A stretch of DNA of 50,430 nt from Actinomadura harenae (GTDB lineage: Bacteria; Actinomycetota; Actinomycetes; Streptosporangiales; Streptosporangiaceae). The position numbers were made by a program, and so were the translations under genes. The stretch lies in NCBI RefSeq assembly GCF_003696215.1, contig NZ_RFFG01000058.1, positions 1 through 50,430 on the forward strand, read 5' to 3'. Under the pieces are notes generated by a model that was not told where the DNA came from, made no database searches, and saw only the letters and a program-made list of their open reading frames with translations. Within the stretch, counting starts at the first letter, position 1. Each line of letters begins with the position of its first letter. This document shows positions 32,155 to 41,531 of the stretch, piece by piece.

Positions 32155-33144
32155 TCAGCGGGCCTCGCCGGGACGCGCTCGGCCCTCCCGGCCGTCCTCC
32201 TCGTCCGTGACCTCGCCGACGAGGTGGGCGAGCTTGTCGGGGTTGCTGACGGCGTAGATGCCCTCGACGTGCTCGCCGTCCTCGGCCATGTCGAGCACCA
32301 TGACGGCGTAGGGCGCGCCGTCCTCGAACAGCACCGCGGACGGGTCGCCGTTGACGGTGCGGTAGCGGACGTCCAGGTCCCCCGCACTCCGGTGGACCTG
32401 CCCCGCGATGAGCCGCGCGACCTTGTCGCGGCCCTCGACCGGACGCAGCGCCGCCCGCCGGACGCCGCCGCCGTCCGTCCACAGCGTCACGTCCGGCGCG
32501 AGGATCCGCATCAGCGCGGCCAGGTCGCCGCCCAGCGCCGCCGCCAGGAACCGCTCCGTCGCCTCGCGCTGGGTGCGGCGGTCGACGGTCCGGCGCGTCC
32601 GCCGGGACCGGACGTGCGCCTTCGCGCGGTGCGCCACCTGCCGGACGGACGCGGGGCTGCGGCCCAGGATCTCGGCGATCTCGGTGTGCGGGTAGCCGAA
32701 CACCTCGTGCAGGATGAACACCGCCCGGCTCAGCGGCGTCAGCGTCTCCAGGACGACCAGCATCGCCAGGGACACGGCCTCGCCGCGCGCCGCGTCCTCG
32801 GCCGCGTCGTCCTCGGCCGCGAACCGGGCGACCAGCGGCTCGGGCAGCCACGGCCCCGGATACGACTCGCGCCGCCGCGCGACCGCCGCCTGCCGCGCCA
32901 GCGCCGTGTTCACCGCGATCCGCACCAGGTACGCGCGCGGCCTCTCCACGCCGTCCATGCCCCGGGCGGCCCACGCCATCCAGGTGTCCTGGAGGACGTC
33001 CTCGGTGTCGGCGACGCTGCCCAGCAGGTTGTAGACGATCGAGAACAGCAGCTCGCGATGCTCGGCGTAGACCGCCGTGGCCTCGTCCGACGCGGTGAGC
33101 ACGTCCGGGTGCCGGCCGTCACGGGGCCGGGTGTCGTGCGACAT
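32155..33144 (-). CDS. ECF41-type sigma factor (SigJ-like) with SnoaL-like C-terminal domain
   Basis: 329 residues. ATG 33144 follows AGGAGG. Region 2 is visible as LLFSIVYNLLGSVADTEDVL (helices for -10 binding) and region 4 as TPLSRAVFILHEVFGYPHTE with RSPASVRQVAHRA. About 120 further residues form a SnoaL-like domain (REATERFLAAALGGDLAAL to the GIYAVSNPDKL motif). In ECF41 sigma factors this extension replaces an anti-sigma factor and controls activity. It is divergent from the MFS exporter gene, a plausible target. Confidence 0.94.
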   Translation of the reverse strand: MSHDTRPRDGRHPDVLTASDEATAVYAEHRELLFSIVYNLLGSVADTEDVLQDTWMAWAARGMDGVERPRAYLVRIAVNTALARQAAVARRRESYPGPWLPEPLVARFAAEDDAAEDAARGEAVSLAMLVVLETLTPLSRAVFILHEVFGYPHTEIAEILGRSPASVRQVAHRAKAHVRSRRTRRTVDRRTQREATERFLAAALGGDLAALMRILAPDVTLWTDGGGVRRAALRPVEGRDKVARLIAGQVHRSAGDLDVRYRTVNGDPSAVLFEDGAPYAVMVLDMAEDGEHVEGIYAVSNPDKLAHLVGEVTDEEDGREGRARPGEAR

Positions 33145-33273
33145 GGATCCTCCTGTTCGCCGCCACCCTGAGGTGCGACGACCCCCGAAGTGTGACATCC
33201 AGGCCGAAACTGAGATTCGTCTCTCAGGCCCGTCACATCCGCCGGACGCCCGGCCTCCTGGATCGCGAAACCA

Positions 33274-33309
33274 ACCGGAAACCCCACCGGAAGCCCGACC
33301 GGAAGGCGG
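33274..33309. repeat. 12-bp tandem repeat upstream of the MFS gene
   Basis: Three units ACCGGAAACCCC, ACCGGAAGCCCG and ACCGGAAGGCGG. The last merges into the GGAGG ribosome site of the exporter. Confidence 0.8.
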
Positions 33310-33323
33310 AGGCGAACTCCCCG

Positions 33324-34847
33324 ATGTCCGACAGTCCGTTCCTGGCCACGCGCCAGGGCAAGCTCACGCTCGCGCTGCTCTGCGGCGTCGCGTTCCTCGA
33401 CTTCATCGACGCGTCCATCGTCAACATCGCGCTGCCCGCGATGCAGCGAGCCCTCGGCTTCTCCGTCGAGGGCCTCCAGTGGGTGCCGAGCGGCTACCTG
33501 CTCACCTACGGCGGGTTCATGCTGCTCGGCGGGCGCGTCGCCGACCAGCTCGGCCGCCGCCGCGTCCTGCTGTCCGGGACGGTCCTGTTCGGCGCGGCGT
33601 CCGCGGCGGGCGGGCTCGCGCAGACCGCGTCGGTCATGGTCGCCGCCCGGATGGTGCAGGGCCTCGGCGCCGCGACCATGCTCCCGGCCGCGCTGTCGCT
33701 GCTCACCACGTCCTTCCGGGAAGGCCCCGAGCGCAACCGCGCGCTCGCGGTCTGGGGCGGCATGGCGGGGGCCGCGTCCGGCGCGGGCGTGCTGCTCGGC
33801 GGCGTCCTCACCGAGAGCCTCGGCTGGCGCTGGGTGATGCTGGTCAACGTGCCGGTCGTCGTCGCGATCCTGGTCGTCGTCCCGATGCTGCTCCCCGACG
33901 ACCGCCGGACGGCGCGGATCCGCGAGTTCGACGTCCCCGGCGCGTTCCTCGTCACCGGCGCGATGCTGCTCCTGGTGTTCACGCTGGTCAAGGCCCCGGA
34001 CGTCGGCTGGAACACGACCCGGACGATCGGCGGCCTCGCCGGTTCGGCCGTGCTGCTGGCGCTGTTCGTCCTCAACGAGACGCGGTCGGCGCACCCGCTG
34101 CTGCCGCTCGACACCTTCCGCATCCGCGGCCTGGCGGCGGCGAACGTCGCCCAGCTCCTGGTCCTGGCGGGCGGCGCGGCCATGTTCTTCTTCCTCAGCC
34201 TCTACATGGAGACCATCCTCGGATACTCGCCGCTCCAGACCGGCTCGGCCTACCTGCCGCTGTGCGCGGCCGTCGGCGTCGCGGCGGGCATCGCGTCCAA
34301 GCTGCTGCCCCGGTTCGGGACGCGCCCGCTCATCATGGCGGGCGGGCTGATCGGCTCCGCCGGGCTGTACCTGCTGTCCCGCGTCCCGGTCGGCGGCACC
34401 TACGTGGCGGACCTGCTGCCCGGCCTCGTCGTCTTCTCGCTCGGCCTCGGCGTCGTGTTCGTGTCGGTCACCACCGCCGCGAACGCGGGCGTCCCGGCGA
34501 ACCGCGCGGGGATCGCCGCGGCGCTGCTCCAGTCGTCCCAGCAACTCGGCACCGCGCTCGGCCTCGCCATCATGGCCGTGATCGCCGCCGACCGCACCGG
34601 CCACCTCCTCAGGATCGGGACGGATCCGAGGCACGCCGGCACCTCGGGTTTCCAGCACGCGCTGTTCGCGGGCGCCATGTTCACGCTCGCGGCGACGTTC
34701 GTCGGCCTCGGCGTCCGCAACACGCGCGGTGACGCGACCACCCCCGCCCCCGAGGCGGCGACCGACGACGAACCGGCGTCCCCGCAGGACGACGTGGCCC
34801 CCGCGCCTTCGAACGAGGAGGTGGACGCGCACCGAACCAGGGCATGA
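33324..34847 (+). CDS. MFS transporter, DHA2 (14-helix) drug exporter type
   Basis: 507 residues. ATG at 33324 (MSDSPFLATRQGK) with GGAGG upstream is preferred; a longer frame to 33192 is basic and not protein-like. The MFS motif A appears as GGRVADQLGRRRVL, motif C-like GAASGAGVLLGG in helix 5, and the helix-1 motif FLDFIDASIVNIALP is the classic EmrB/QacA start. About 14 helices are expected. The C-terminal 40 residues are acidic/Pro-rich. Likely proton-coupled export of a small molecule or drug. It is divergent from the ECF41 sigma gene, a frequent arrangement. Confidence 0.94.
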   Translation: MSDSPFLATRQGKLTLALLCGVAFLDFIDASIVNIALPAMQRALGFSVEGLQWVPSGYLLTYGGFMLLGGRVADQLGRRRVLLSGTVLFGAASAAGGLAQTASVMVAARMVQGLGAATMLPAALSLLTTSFREGPERNRALAVWGGMAGAASGAGVLLGGVLTESLGWRWVMLVNVPVVVAILVVVPMLLPDDRRTARIREFDVPGAFLVTGAMLLLVFTLVKAPDVGWNTTRTIGGLAGSAVLLALFVLNETRSAHPLLPLDTFRIRGLAAANVAQLLVLAGGAAMFFFLSLYMETILGYSPLQTGSAYLPLCAAVGVAAGIASKLLPRFGTRPLIMAGGLIGSAGLYLLSRVPVGGTYVADLLPGLVVFSLGLGVVFVSVTTAANAGVPANRAGIAAALLQSSQQLGTALGLAIMAVIAADRTGHLLRIGTDPRHAGTSGFQHALFAGAMFTLAATFVGLGVRNTRGDATTPAPEAATDDEPASPQDDVAPAPSNEEVDAHRTRA

Positions 34848-34953
34848 CGGGCGAGCGTGAGGTCCGTCACCCTGTCCGGCGATCGAACACATGCGCCGTC
34901 GGCGGCGTCCAACGTTGTGATCAGCCGACCCCCGGACAGACATCGGAGTACTC

Positions 34954-35769
34954 ATGCCGAACGTGGACCGCCGCCGTGCCCTCGGGCTGCTGGCCGCAGG
35001 AGCGGCGGGCGTCGCCGCCGCCGCGGCCCCGGAGCTGTGGCACGCGGGCCCGGCGCGATCGGCCAGCGCGGACGGACGGCACGGCGGCGGCGGAGGCGGG
35101 GGCCACGGGAAGGCCCCCGCCGCGCCGCCGGACCCCGGCTACGCCCACGGGAAGCCCATGCAGGCGCTGCACAAGCCCGTCCGCAGCCTCTACGACCTCG
35201 CCCCGGCCGCCCCGCCGAACGCCGTCGCGCTCACCATCGACGACGGCCCGCACCCCAAGTACACCCCGATGATGCTCGACCTGCTCGCCGCCCACGGTGT
35301 GAAGGCCACCTTCAACATGATCGGCGAGCAGGTCGTGGAGCAGCCCCGGATCGTCCAGCGGATCGTCGCGGACGGCCACCAGATCGCCGACCACACCGTC
35401 ACCCACCCGCTCAACCTGCCCGCGCTCTCCACCGCGCGGATCAGCAAGGAGATCGGCGAGGCGCACGACCAGATCGCGCAGACCGGCGGGGTCGCCCCCC
35501 GGTTCTTCCGCTCACCCGGCGGCAACTGGTCGCAGGCCGTCTTCGACGTCGCCGACCAGCACCGGCTCATCTGCGTGGACTGGAAGATCGACCCGCGCGA
35601 CTGGTCCCGCCCCGGCATCAGCAAGATCACCAGCGCGATGCTGCGCGCCCAGCCCGGCGACATCCTGCTCTGCCACGACGGCGGCGGCGACCGGACCCAG
35701 ACGATCGACGCCCTCAAGACCGTCCTGCCCCAGCTCAAGAAGCGCGGCCTCCAGTTCGTCGCGCTGTAG
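34954..35769 (+). CDS. Exported polysaccharide deacetylase (NodB domain)
   Basis: 271 residues. The N-terminus DRRRALGLLAAGAAG resembles a Tat signal (one Arg-rich stretch before a hydrophobic segment). A His/Gly linker (42-52) follows. The NodB domain has TIDDGPHP (94-101), HTVTHP (147-152, metal His pair), RSPGG (186-190), DPRDW, and LCHDGGGDR (239-247). The metal ligands are all present, so it should be active on cell-wall or chitin-like glycans. It is the second such enzyme in the window but differs in signal type from the lipoprotein at 16176. Confidence 0.94.
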   Translation: MPNVDRRRALGLLAAGAAGVAAAAAPELWHAGPARSASADGRHGGGGGGGHGKAPAAPPDPGYAHGKPMQALHKPVRSLYDLAPAAPPNAVALTIDDGPHPKYTPMMLDLLAAHGVKATFNMIGEQVVEQPRIVQRIVADGHQIADHTVTHPLNLPALSTARISKEIGEAHDQIAQTGGVAPRFFRSPGGNWSQAVFDVADQHRLICVDWKIDPRDWSRPGISKITSAMLRAQPGDILLCHDGGGDRTQTIDALKTVLPQLKKRGLQFVAL

Positions 35770-35778
35770 CCGGGGGGT

Positions 35779-36669
35779 CTAGCGGACGATGACGGTCGTG
35801 GCGGGGGCCTTGGCGTCGTGCGTCCAGCCGTCGTGCCCCTCGGATGCGCGCCAGTGGCGTCCGGCGAAACGGACCTCGCTCAGGCCGAACGTCTGGGCGT
35901 GCGTGACGGCCCAGGCCGCCACGGCCCAGCCCGTCCGCTCGTTGGGCGCCCGCACCGCGTCGTAGTCGGGCGCGGCGGGCGCGACGACCTGGAGGCGGCT
36001 GCCGAACGCCCGGCGCATCTCCCGGACGGCGTCCGCCCGGCGCGGATCGGTCCGCTTGTTCGGCGGGTACCAGCAGCGGACGGACGCGGCGGACCGCCCC
36101 CCGAACGCCTGCGCCAGCACCTTCGCGTCCGGCTCGTGCTGCGCGTAGGCGTTCCCGTCGGCGCTGCGCTGGACGCGCTGCGCGGCGTCGTGCAGGTCGA
36201 GGTCGAGGTAGTCCTTGACCTTGACCAGCGCGTCGAAGAACTTGCTGGTCGACTGGACGGGGTCGCGCAGCTTGTCCGGCGAGCCCCAGCCCTGCGACGG
36301 GCGCTGCTGGAACATCCCGACCGAGTCGCGGTCACCGCCCGCCAGGTTCCGCATGTGCGACTCCTGGATCGCCGTCGCGAACGCGATCACCGAGGCCCGC
36401 TCCGGCAGCGCCTTGCGGACGGCCACGGCCGCGATGGTCGAGCCGTTCGCGGCCTGGTCCAGGTCGAGCGGCATCTTGCCCAGCGCCGTCCGCACCTCGC
36501 ACCCGGAGCCGTGCAGGTACGGGCGCGCGCGTGTGTACAGCGCCCACCCGCCCGCGGACAGCGCGACGACCGCGACGAGCGCCACGATCCACCAGCGCCG
36601 CCGCCGTCCACTCCGCACGCCGCCGGATCCCTCCCGGGGACCGGATCCCAGCTTCGCCCACACAGCCAC
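35779..36669 (-). CDS. Membrane-anchored lysozyme/transglycosylase-like protein (often named heavy metal transporter)
   Basis: 296 residues. The GTG at 36669 is chosen; upstream reading uses a TTG overlapping dapD. One helix (about 27-46) follows a basic start. The extracellular domain includes AIQESHMRNLAGGDRDSVGM, then FQQRPSQGWGSPDKLRDPVQ, which is the pattern of SLT/lysozyme-like folds (a Glu within QESH, then FQQR). Databases often call this family heavy metal transporter, with no support visible here. I infer a role in cell-wall turnover. Divergent from dapD with about 45 bp between starts. Confidence 0.82.
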   Translation of the reverse strand: MAVWAKLGSGPREGSGGVRSGRRRRWWIVALVAVVALSAGGWALYTRARPYLHGSGCEVRTALGKMPLDLDQAANGSTIAAVAVRKALPERASVIAFATAIQESHMRNLAGGDRDSVGMFQQRPSQGWGSPDKLRDPVQSTSKFFDALVKVKDYLDLDLHDAAQRVQRSADGNAYAQHEPDAKVLAQAFGGRSAASVRCWYPPNKRTDPRRADAVREMRRAFGSRLQVVAPAAPDYDAVRAPNERTGWAVAAWAVTHAQTFGLSEVRFAGRHWRASEGHDGWTHDAKAPATTVIVR

Positions 36670-36713
36670 GCCCCGACCGTACCGGGCTCCGGCCGTCGGT
36701 AAGCTCAATGTCC

Positions 36714-37550
<837 letters not shown>

Positions 37551-37573
37551 CGGACGCCGCGCGCACACCCCGG

Positions 37574-37598
37574 GGGGACGGCCCATGCGGCCGTCCCC
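37574..37598 (+). terminator. Hairpin terminator between dapD and dapE
   Basis: Perfect 10-bp stem (GGGGACGGCC at 37574-37583 with 37589-37598), five-base loop CATGC, followed by TTT. dapE therefore likely also has its own promoter, or read-through is partial. Confidence 0.85.
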
Positions 37599-37617
37599 TT
37601 TGCATAGGGTTTCCGGC

Positions 37618-38676
37618 ATGACCACTCTCGATCTCCAGATGGACGTGACGGACCTGACGGCGGCGATCGTCGATGTCGAGTCGGTGAGCGGGAACGAGAA
37701 GGCCCTCGCCGACGCCGTCGAGGCGGCGCTGCGGGCCCTGCCGCACCTGGAGGTCGTCCGGGACGGCGACTCGGTCATCGCCCGGACCGACCTCGGCCGG
37801 GCCGAGCGCGTCCTGCTCGCCGGGCACCTCGACACCGTCCCGCTGAACGGGAACCTGCCGTCCCGCCGCGAGGGCGACCGCCTCTACGGCTGCGGCACGA
37901 CCGACATGAAGGCCGGGGTCGCCGTCCAGCTCCGGCTGGCCGCCCTGCTGACCGAGCCGTCCCGGGACGTCACCTACGTCTTCTACGAGTGCGAGGAGAT
38001 CGAGGCGGCCCGCAACGGCCTGAAGCGCCTCGCCGAGACCCGTCCCGAGCTGCTCGCCGCCGACTTCGCCGTCCTGATGGAGCCGACCGGCGGCCTCATC
38101 GAGGGCGGCTGCCAGGGCACCCTCCGCGTCGAGGTCACCGCGTGCGGAGAGCGGGCCCACAGCGCGCGCGCCTGGATGGGCTCCAACGCCATCCACGCCG
38201 CCGCCGAGATCCTCGACCGCCTGCGCGCGTACGAGCCCGCCCAGCCCGTCGTGGACGGCCTGGAGTACCACGAGGGCCTGAACGCCGTGTTCATCAGCGG
38301 CGGCGTCGCGGGCAACGTCATCCCGGACGAGTGCGTCGTCACCGTGAACTACCGCTTCGCCCCCGACAAGTCCGTGGACGAAGCGGAAGAGTACGTCCGG
38401 GCATTTTTCGATGGCTTCGAGGTGAAGCCCGTGGACGCCGCCCCCGGCGCCCGCCCCGGCCTGCACCGCCCGGCCGCCCGCGCCTTCGTCGCCGAGACCG
38501 GCGCCGACGTCCGCGCCAAGCTCGGCTGGACCGACGTCGCGCGCTTCGACTCCCTCGGCGTCCCGGCCGTGAACTACGGCCCCGGCCACCCCACCCTGGC
38601 CCACACCAGGGACGAATACGTCGACCTCCCCCTGATCACCGACGCCGAATCCCGCCTCCTGGCGTGGCTAAGGTGA
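37618..38676 (+). CDS. dapE: Succinyl-diaminopimelate desuccinylase
   Basis: 352 residues of the M20 metallopeptidase family. Metal ligands appear as His70 (AGHLDTVP), Asp96 (GTTDMKAG) and Glu126/Glu127 (YECEEIEA), with Glu155 (LMEPTGG) and a C-terminal His in the GHPTLAHTRDE motif. The dimerisation domain includes GERAHSARAWMGSNAIHAAA. It releases succinate to give LL-diaminopimelate, completing the succinylase branch with DapD and DapC. ATG 37618 is the first start after the terminator. Confidence 0.95.
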   Translation: MTTLDLQMDVTDLTAAIVDVESVSGNEKALADAVEAALRALPHLEVVRDGDSVIARTDLGRAERVLLAGHLDTVPLNGNLPSRREGDRLYGCGTTDMKAGVAVQLRLAALLTEPSRDVTYVFYECEEIEAARNGLKRLAETRPELLAADFAVLMEPTGGLIEGGCQGTLRVEVTACGERAHSARAWMGSNAIHAAAEILDRLRAYEPAQPVVDGLEYHEGLNAVFISGGVAGNVIPDECVVTVNYRFAPDKSVDEAEEYVRAFFDGFEVKPVDAAPGARPGLHRPAARAFVAETGADVRAKLGWTDVARFDSLGVPAVNYGPGHPTLAHTRDEYVDLPLITDAESRLLAWLR

Positions 38677-38680
38677 TTTC

Positions 38681-39481
38681 ATGAAGCGCGAGATCCGTAC
38701 CAGGAGGCAGGGGCCGGCGACCCTGCGAGGCAAGGCGATCCCCCCGACCACGACCGACCAGCGGCTGCTGGACCGGCGCGGCCCGACCGACTGGGTGCAC
38801 GCGGACCCGTGGCGGGTGCTGCGCATCCAGGCCGAGTTCGTCGAGGGGTTCGGGCTGCTGGCCGAGCTGCCGAAGGCCGCCTGCGTGTTCGGCAGCGCCC
38901 GGACGCGGCCGGACACGCCGGAGTACAAGCTCGGCGAGGAGATCGGCGCGAAGCTGCACGAGGCCGGGTACGCGGTGATCACCGGCGGCGGCCCTGGCAT
39001 CATGGAGGCCGCCAACAAGGGCTGCCACGAGGCGGGCGGGCTCTCGGTCGGGCTCGGCATCGAGCTGCCGTTCGAGCAGTCGCTGAACGACTACATCGAC
39101 ATCGGCGTGCAGTTCCGGTACTTCTTCGTCCGCAAGACGATCTTCGTGAAGTACTCGCAGGCGTTCGTGGTGCTGCCCGGCGGGTTCGGCACCCTGGACG
39201 AGCTGTTCGAGGCGATCACGCTCGTCCAGACGGGCAAGATCACCCGGTTCCCGATCGTGCTGGTCGGCACCGAGTACTGGGGCGGGCTGATCGACTGGAT
39301 GAAGACCTCGGTGCTGCGCGCGGGCAACATCTCCGCCGACGACCTCGACCTCATCCACCTGACCGACGACCCGGACGAGGTCGTCCGGGTGATCGTCGGG
39401 GCGCACGAGGAGGAGGCGCGCAAGCACGAGGAGAAGGAGGCCGTCGCCGAGACGGCCCGCCGCGCGGGGGACCCGGCCTGA
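38681..39481 (+). CDS. LOG/TIGR00730 family Rossmann protein
   Basis: 266 residues. Key motifs: ACVFGSARTRPDTPEY, GGGPGIMEAANKG (about 103-115) and PGGFGTLDELFE (about 165-176), the nucleotide-binding marks of lysine-decarboxylase-like LOG proteins. It has an N-terminal extension (about 65 residues) typical of the actinobacterial member next to dapE. Some relatives hydrolyse cytokinin-type or other nucleotides; the native role is not established. Starts 4 bp after dapE and overlaps the next LOG gene by TGATG. Confidence 0.92.
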   Translation: MKREIRTRRQGPATLRGKAIPPTTTDQRLLDRRGPTDWVHADPWRVLRIQAEFVEGFGLLAELPKAACVFGSARTRPDTPEYKLGEEIGAKLHEAGYAVITGGGPGIMEAANKGCHEAGGLSVGLGIELPFEQSLNDYIDIGVQFRYFFVRKTIFVKYSQAFVVLPGGFGTLDELFEAITLVQTGKITRFPIVLVGTEYWGGLIDWMKTSVLRAGNISADDLDLIHLTDDPDEVVRVIVGAHEEEARKHEEKEAVAETARRAGDPA

Positions 39482-40071
39482 TGGGCATCGCGGTCTGCGT
39501 GTTCTGCGCCTCGTCCACCCGCATCGACCCGGTGCACGTGGAGTTCGCCGAGCGGGTCGGCCTGGAGCTGGCCCGCCGCGGCCACACCCTGGTCAGCGGC
39601 GGCGGCCGGATCTCCTCGATGGGGGCCGTCGCGCGCGGCGCCCGCGCCGGGGGAGCCCGCACGATCGGCGTGATCCCCGAGGCGCTGCGCCACGTGGAGG
39701 TCTCGGACGAGGACAGCGACGAGCTGGTCATCACCCCCGACATGCGGTCCCGCAAGGGCGAGATGGACCGGCGCAGCGACGCGTTCCTGGTGCTCCCCGG
39801 CGGCATCGGCACGCTGGAGGAGCTGTTCGAGATCTGGACGTCCCGGACGCTCGGCATGCACGACAAGCCCCTGGTCGTCCTCGACCCGCTCGGCGTCTAC
39901 GCGCCGCTGCGGGAGCTGGCCGAGAACCTGACCGAGCTGGGCTTCGCCCGGCCGAAGGTCTTCGACGCGATCGGCTGGACGGCCGATCTCGGCGAGGCCC
40001 TCGACCTGCTGGAACGCTCGCGTCCCCGGATCGAGGCGACCCCGGAGGACTTCACCGAGGCGCAGCCGTAA
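39481..40071 (+). CDS. LOG/TIGR00730 family Rossmann protein (short paralogue)
   Basis: 196 residues. It starts with IAVCVFCASSTRIDPVHVEF and carries SGGGRISSMGAVARGA and PGGIGTLEELFEIWTSR, the PGGxGTxxE motif. It is a compact LOG protein without the N-terminal extension of its neighbour. Note GGGRISSMG in place of the usual GGGxxGLMG. It is translationally coupled to the preceding LOG gene, so they may form a complex or act sequentially (inference). Confidence 0.92.
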   Translation: MGIAVCVFCASSTRIDPVHVEFAERVGLELARRGHTLVSGGGRISSMGAVARGARAGGARTIGVIPEALRHVEVSDEDSDELVITPDMRSRKGEMDRRSDAFLVLPGGIGTLEELFEIWTSRTLGMHDKPLVVLDPLGVYAPLRELAENLTELGFARPKVFDAIGWTADLGEALDLLERSRPRIEATPEDFTEAQP

Positions 40072-40264
40072 GGCGAGCGGCCGCTCGGCGGGCCGGGCGC
40101 GCCGGCGGGGCCCCAGAAGTGCCATGGCCCGGAAGCGTCGCCGGGGCCCGGAAGCGCCGTGGGGAAGGCGGTCGCGGGCCCCGGGGGCGGGGAGCGGCCC
40201 GCACACGGGCGTCCGGCATGGCACGATCGTCATGCGGGACAGGGAGACAGACGGGAGCAAGACC

Positions 40265-40804
40265 GTGGTGATGGTGGTCCTCGTGCTGGCGGGCGTCGCC
40301 GTGCTGGCCGCGGTCGTCGTGCTCGCGATGGGGCGCGGCGGCGAGCTGGGCCGCACGCATCCCGACGTCCCGCCGATGCCCCTGCTGGACGGGGCGCGCG
40401 TGACCGGGCCGGAGGTCGCGATGCTGCGGCTGCCGCGCGCGCTCTGGGGCTACCAGATGAACGTCACCGACGAGGCGCTGCACCGGCTCGCCTACGCGCT
40501 CACCGAGCGCGACACGCGGGTGGCGGCGATGGAGCAGCAGATCGACGCCCTGCACCGCCGCCTCGCGGACGTGGAGGGACGCGGTCCGGTGGCGGGGTGG
40601 ACGGCGCCGGGGGAGGCACCCGCGACGATCACGGACGTCCCGTCCGCCGCCGAGCCGTACGAGAGTGACGACGACGACGCCTCCGGGCGGAACGGGGACG
40701 CCCCCGGCCGGAACGCCGACGGCGGCGGCCCGGAGGCGTTCGGCGGCGGGCTGTTCGACGGCCGCCGCGAGCTCCTCGAGAACGAGAAGCCCCACAAGTT
40801 CTGA
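40265..40804 (+). CDS. DivIVA-like single-pass membrane protein
   Basis: 179 residues. GTG 40265 follows GGGAG at seven bases. An N-terminal helix (VVMVVLVLAGVAVLAAVVVL) precedes a short segment RLPRALWGYQMNVTDEALHR that has the DivIVA-domain look (R-LP-GY-VD in the family). A coiled helix follows (RDTRVAAMEQQIDALHRRLAD). The last 60 residues are Gly/Asp-rich and disordered. Proteins of this type occur beside the dap/LOG genes and may act in polar growth or cell-wall organisation; function is inferred only. Confidence 0.85.
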   Translation: MVMVVLVLAGVAVLAAVVVLAMGRGGELGRTHPDVPPMPLLDGARVTGPEVAMLRLPRALWGYQMNVTDEALHRLAYALTERDTRVAAMEQQIDALHRRLADVEGRGPVAGWTAPGEAPATITDVPSAAEPYESDDDDASGRNGDAPGRNADGGGPEAFGGGLFDGRRELLENEKPHKF

Positions 40805-40872
40805 TCTTTACGGACGTGTCAGGCGCCCGCGGCCCGGGCGGTTCTGTCGGTGGCGTGAGGTAGAACGGGCGG

Positions 40873-41448
40873 GTGAATACCGCGGTCATCGGCGAGGACG
40901 GTCTGGCTCGCTGCCCCTGGGGCCTGTCGGCGCCCGAGTACGTCGCCTACCACGACGAGGAGTGGGGGCGTCCCGTCCGGGACGATCAGGGCCTCTACGA
41001 GCGCCTCTGCCTGGAGGCGTTCCAGTCCGGCCTGAGCTGGCTCACCATCCTGCGCAAGCGGGAGGGGTTCCGGGCCGCGTTCGCGGGCTTCGACATGGAG
41101 AAGGTCGCCGCGTTCGACGAGCGCGACGTCGAGCGGCTCTTGGGGGACGCCGCGATCGTCCGCAACCGGGCGAAGATCGACGCCGCGATCGGCAACGCCC
41201 GGGCGGCCCTGGACCTCTCGGACGGCCTGGCGGAGATCATCTGGCGCTTCGCCGACCCGGAGGCGCCCGTCCCGGAGACGATGGACGACGTCCCGCCGTC
41301 CACGGCCGGGTCGAAGGCCCTGTCGAAGGAGCTGAAGCGGAACGGGTTCCGCTTCGTCGGCCCCACCACGGCCTACGCCCTCATGGAGGCCTGCGGCCTG
41401 GTCGACGACCACCTGGCCGCCTGCCACCGCCGCGGCGCCTACAGCTGA
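40873..41448 (+). CDS. tag: DNA-3-methyladenine glycosylase I
   Basis: 191 residues. Recognisable: CPWG at 14-17, YHDEEWGRPV and LCLEAFQSGLSWLTILRKRE (about 46-65). PTTAYALMEACGLVDDHLAA with a following Cys-His provides the zinc snap residues together with Cys14 and the N-terminal His. It removes 3-methyladenine from DNA by base excision. GTG start at 40873. A palindromic terminator separates it from the convergent hydratase gene. Confidence 0.95.
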   Translation: MNTAVIGEDGLARCPWGLSAPEYVAYHDEEWGRPVRDDQGLYERLCLEAFQSGLSWLTILRKREGFRAAFAGFDMEKVAAFDERDVERLLGDAAIVRNRAKIDAAIGNARAALDLSDGLAEIIWRFADPEAPVPETMDDVPPSTAGSKALSKELKRNGFRFVGPTTAYALMEACGLVDDHLAACHRRGAYS

Positions 41449-41493
41449 CCCTCAGCGCCCCTGAGACCCCGCGAGGCGGGCGTCCAGCCCCTC

Positions 41494-41522
41494 GGCCGCA
41501 CCCGGAGACCCCGGGTGCGGCC
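41494..41522. terminator. Bidirectional hairpin between tag and the PaaG-like gene
   Basis: Perfect 12-bp stem (GGCCGCACCCGG at 41494-41505 with 41511-41522), five-base loop. Convergent genes end on both sides. Confidence 0.85.
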
Positions 41523-41531
41523 TCCTCCGGC

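Noticed and set aside
33192..33323. N-terminal extension of the MFS exporter to 33192
   Set aside because: The extension is Arg/Lys/Pro-rich, contains the 12-bp repeat translated, and the ATG at 33324 has a proper ribosome site.
35779..36708. Annotation of the lysozyme-like protein as a heavy metal transporter
   Set aside because: Only one membrane helix and no metal-binding motif are visible; the extracellular part looks like a muramidase/transglycosylase fold instead.
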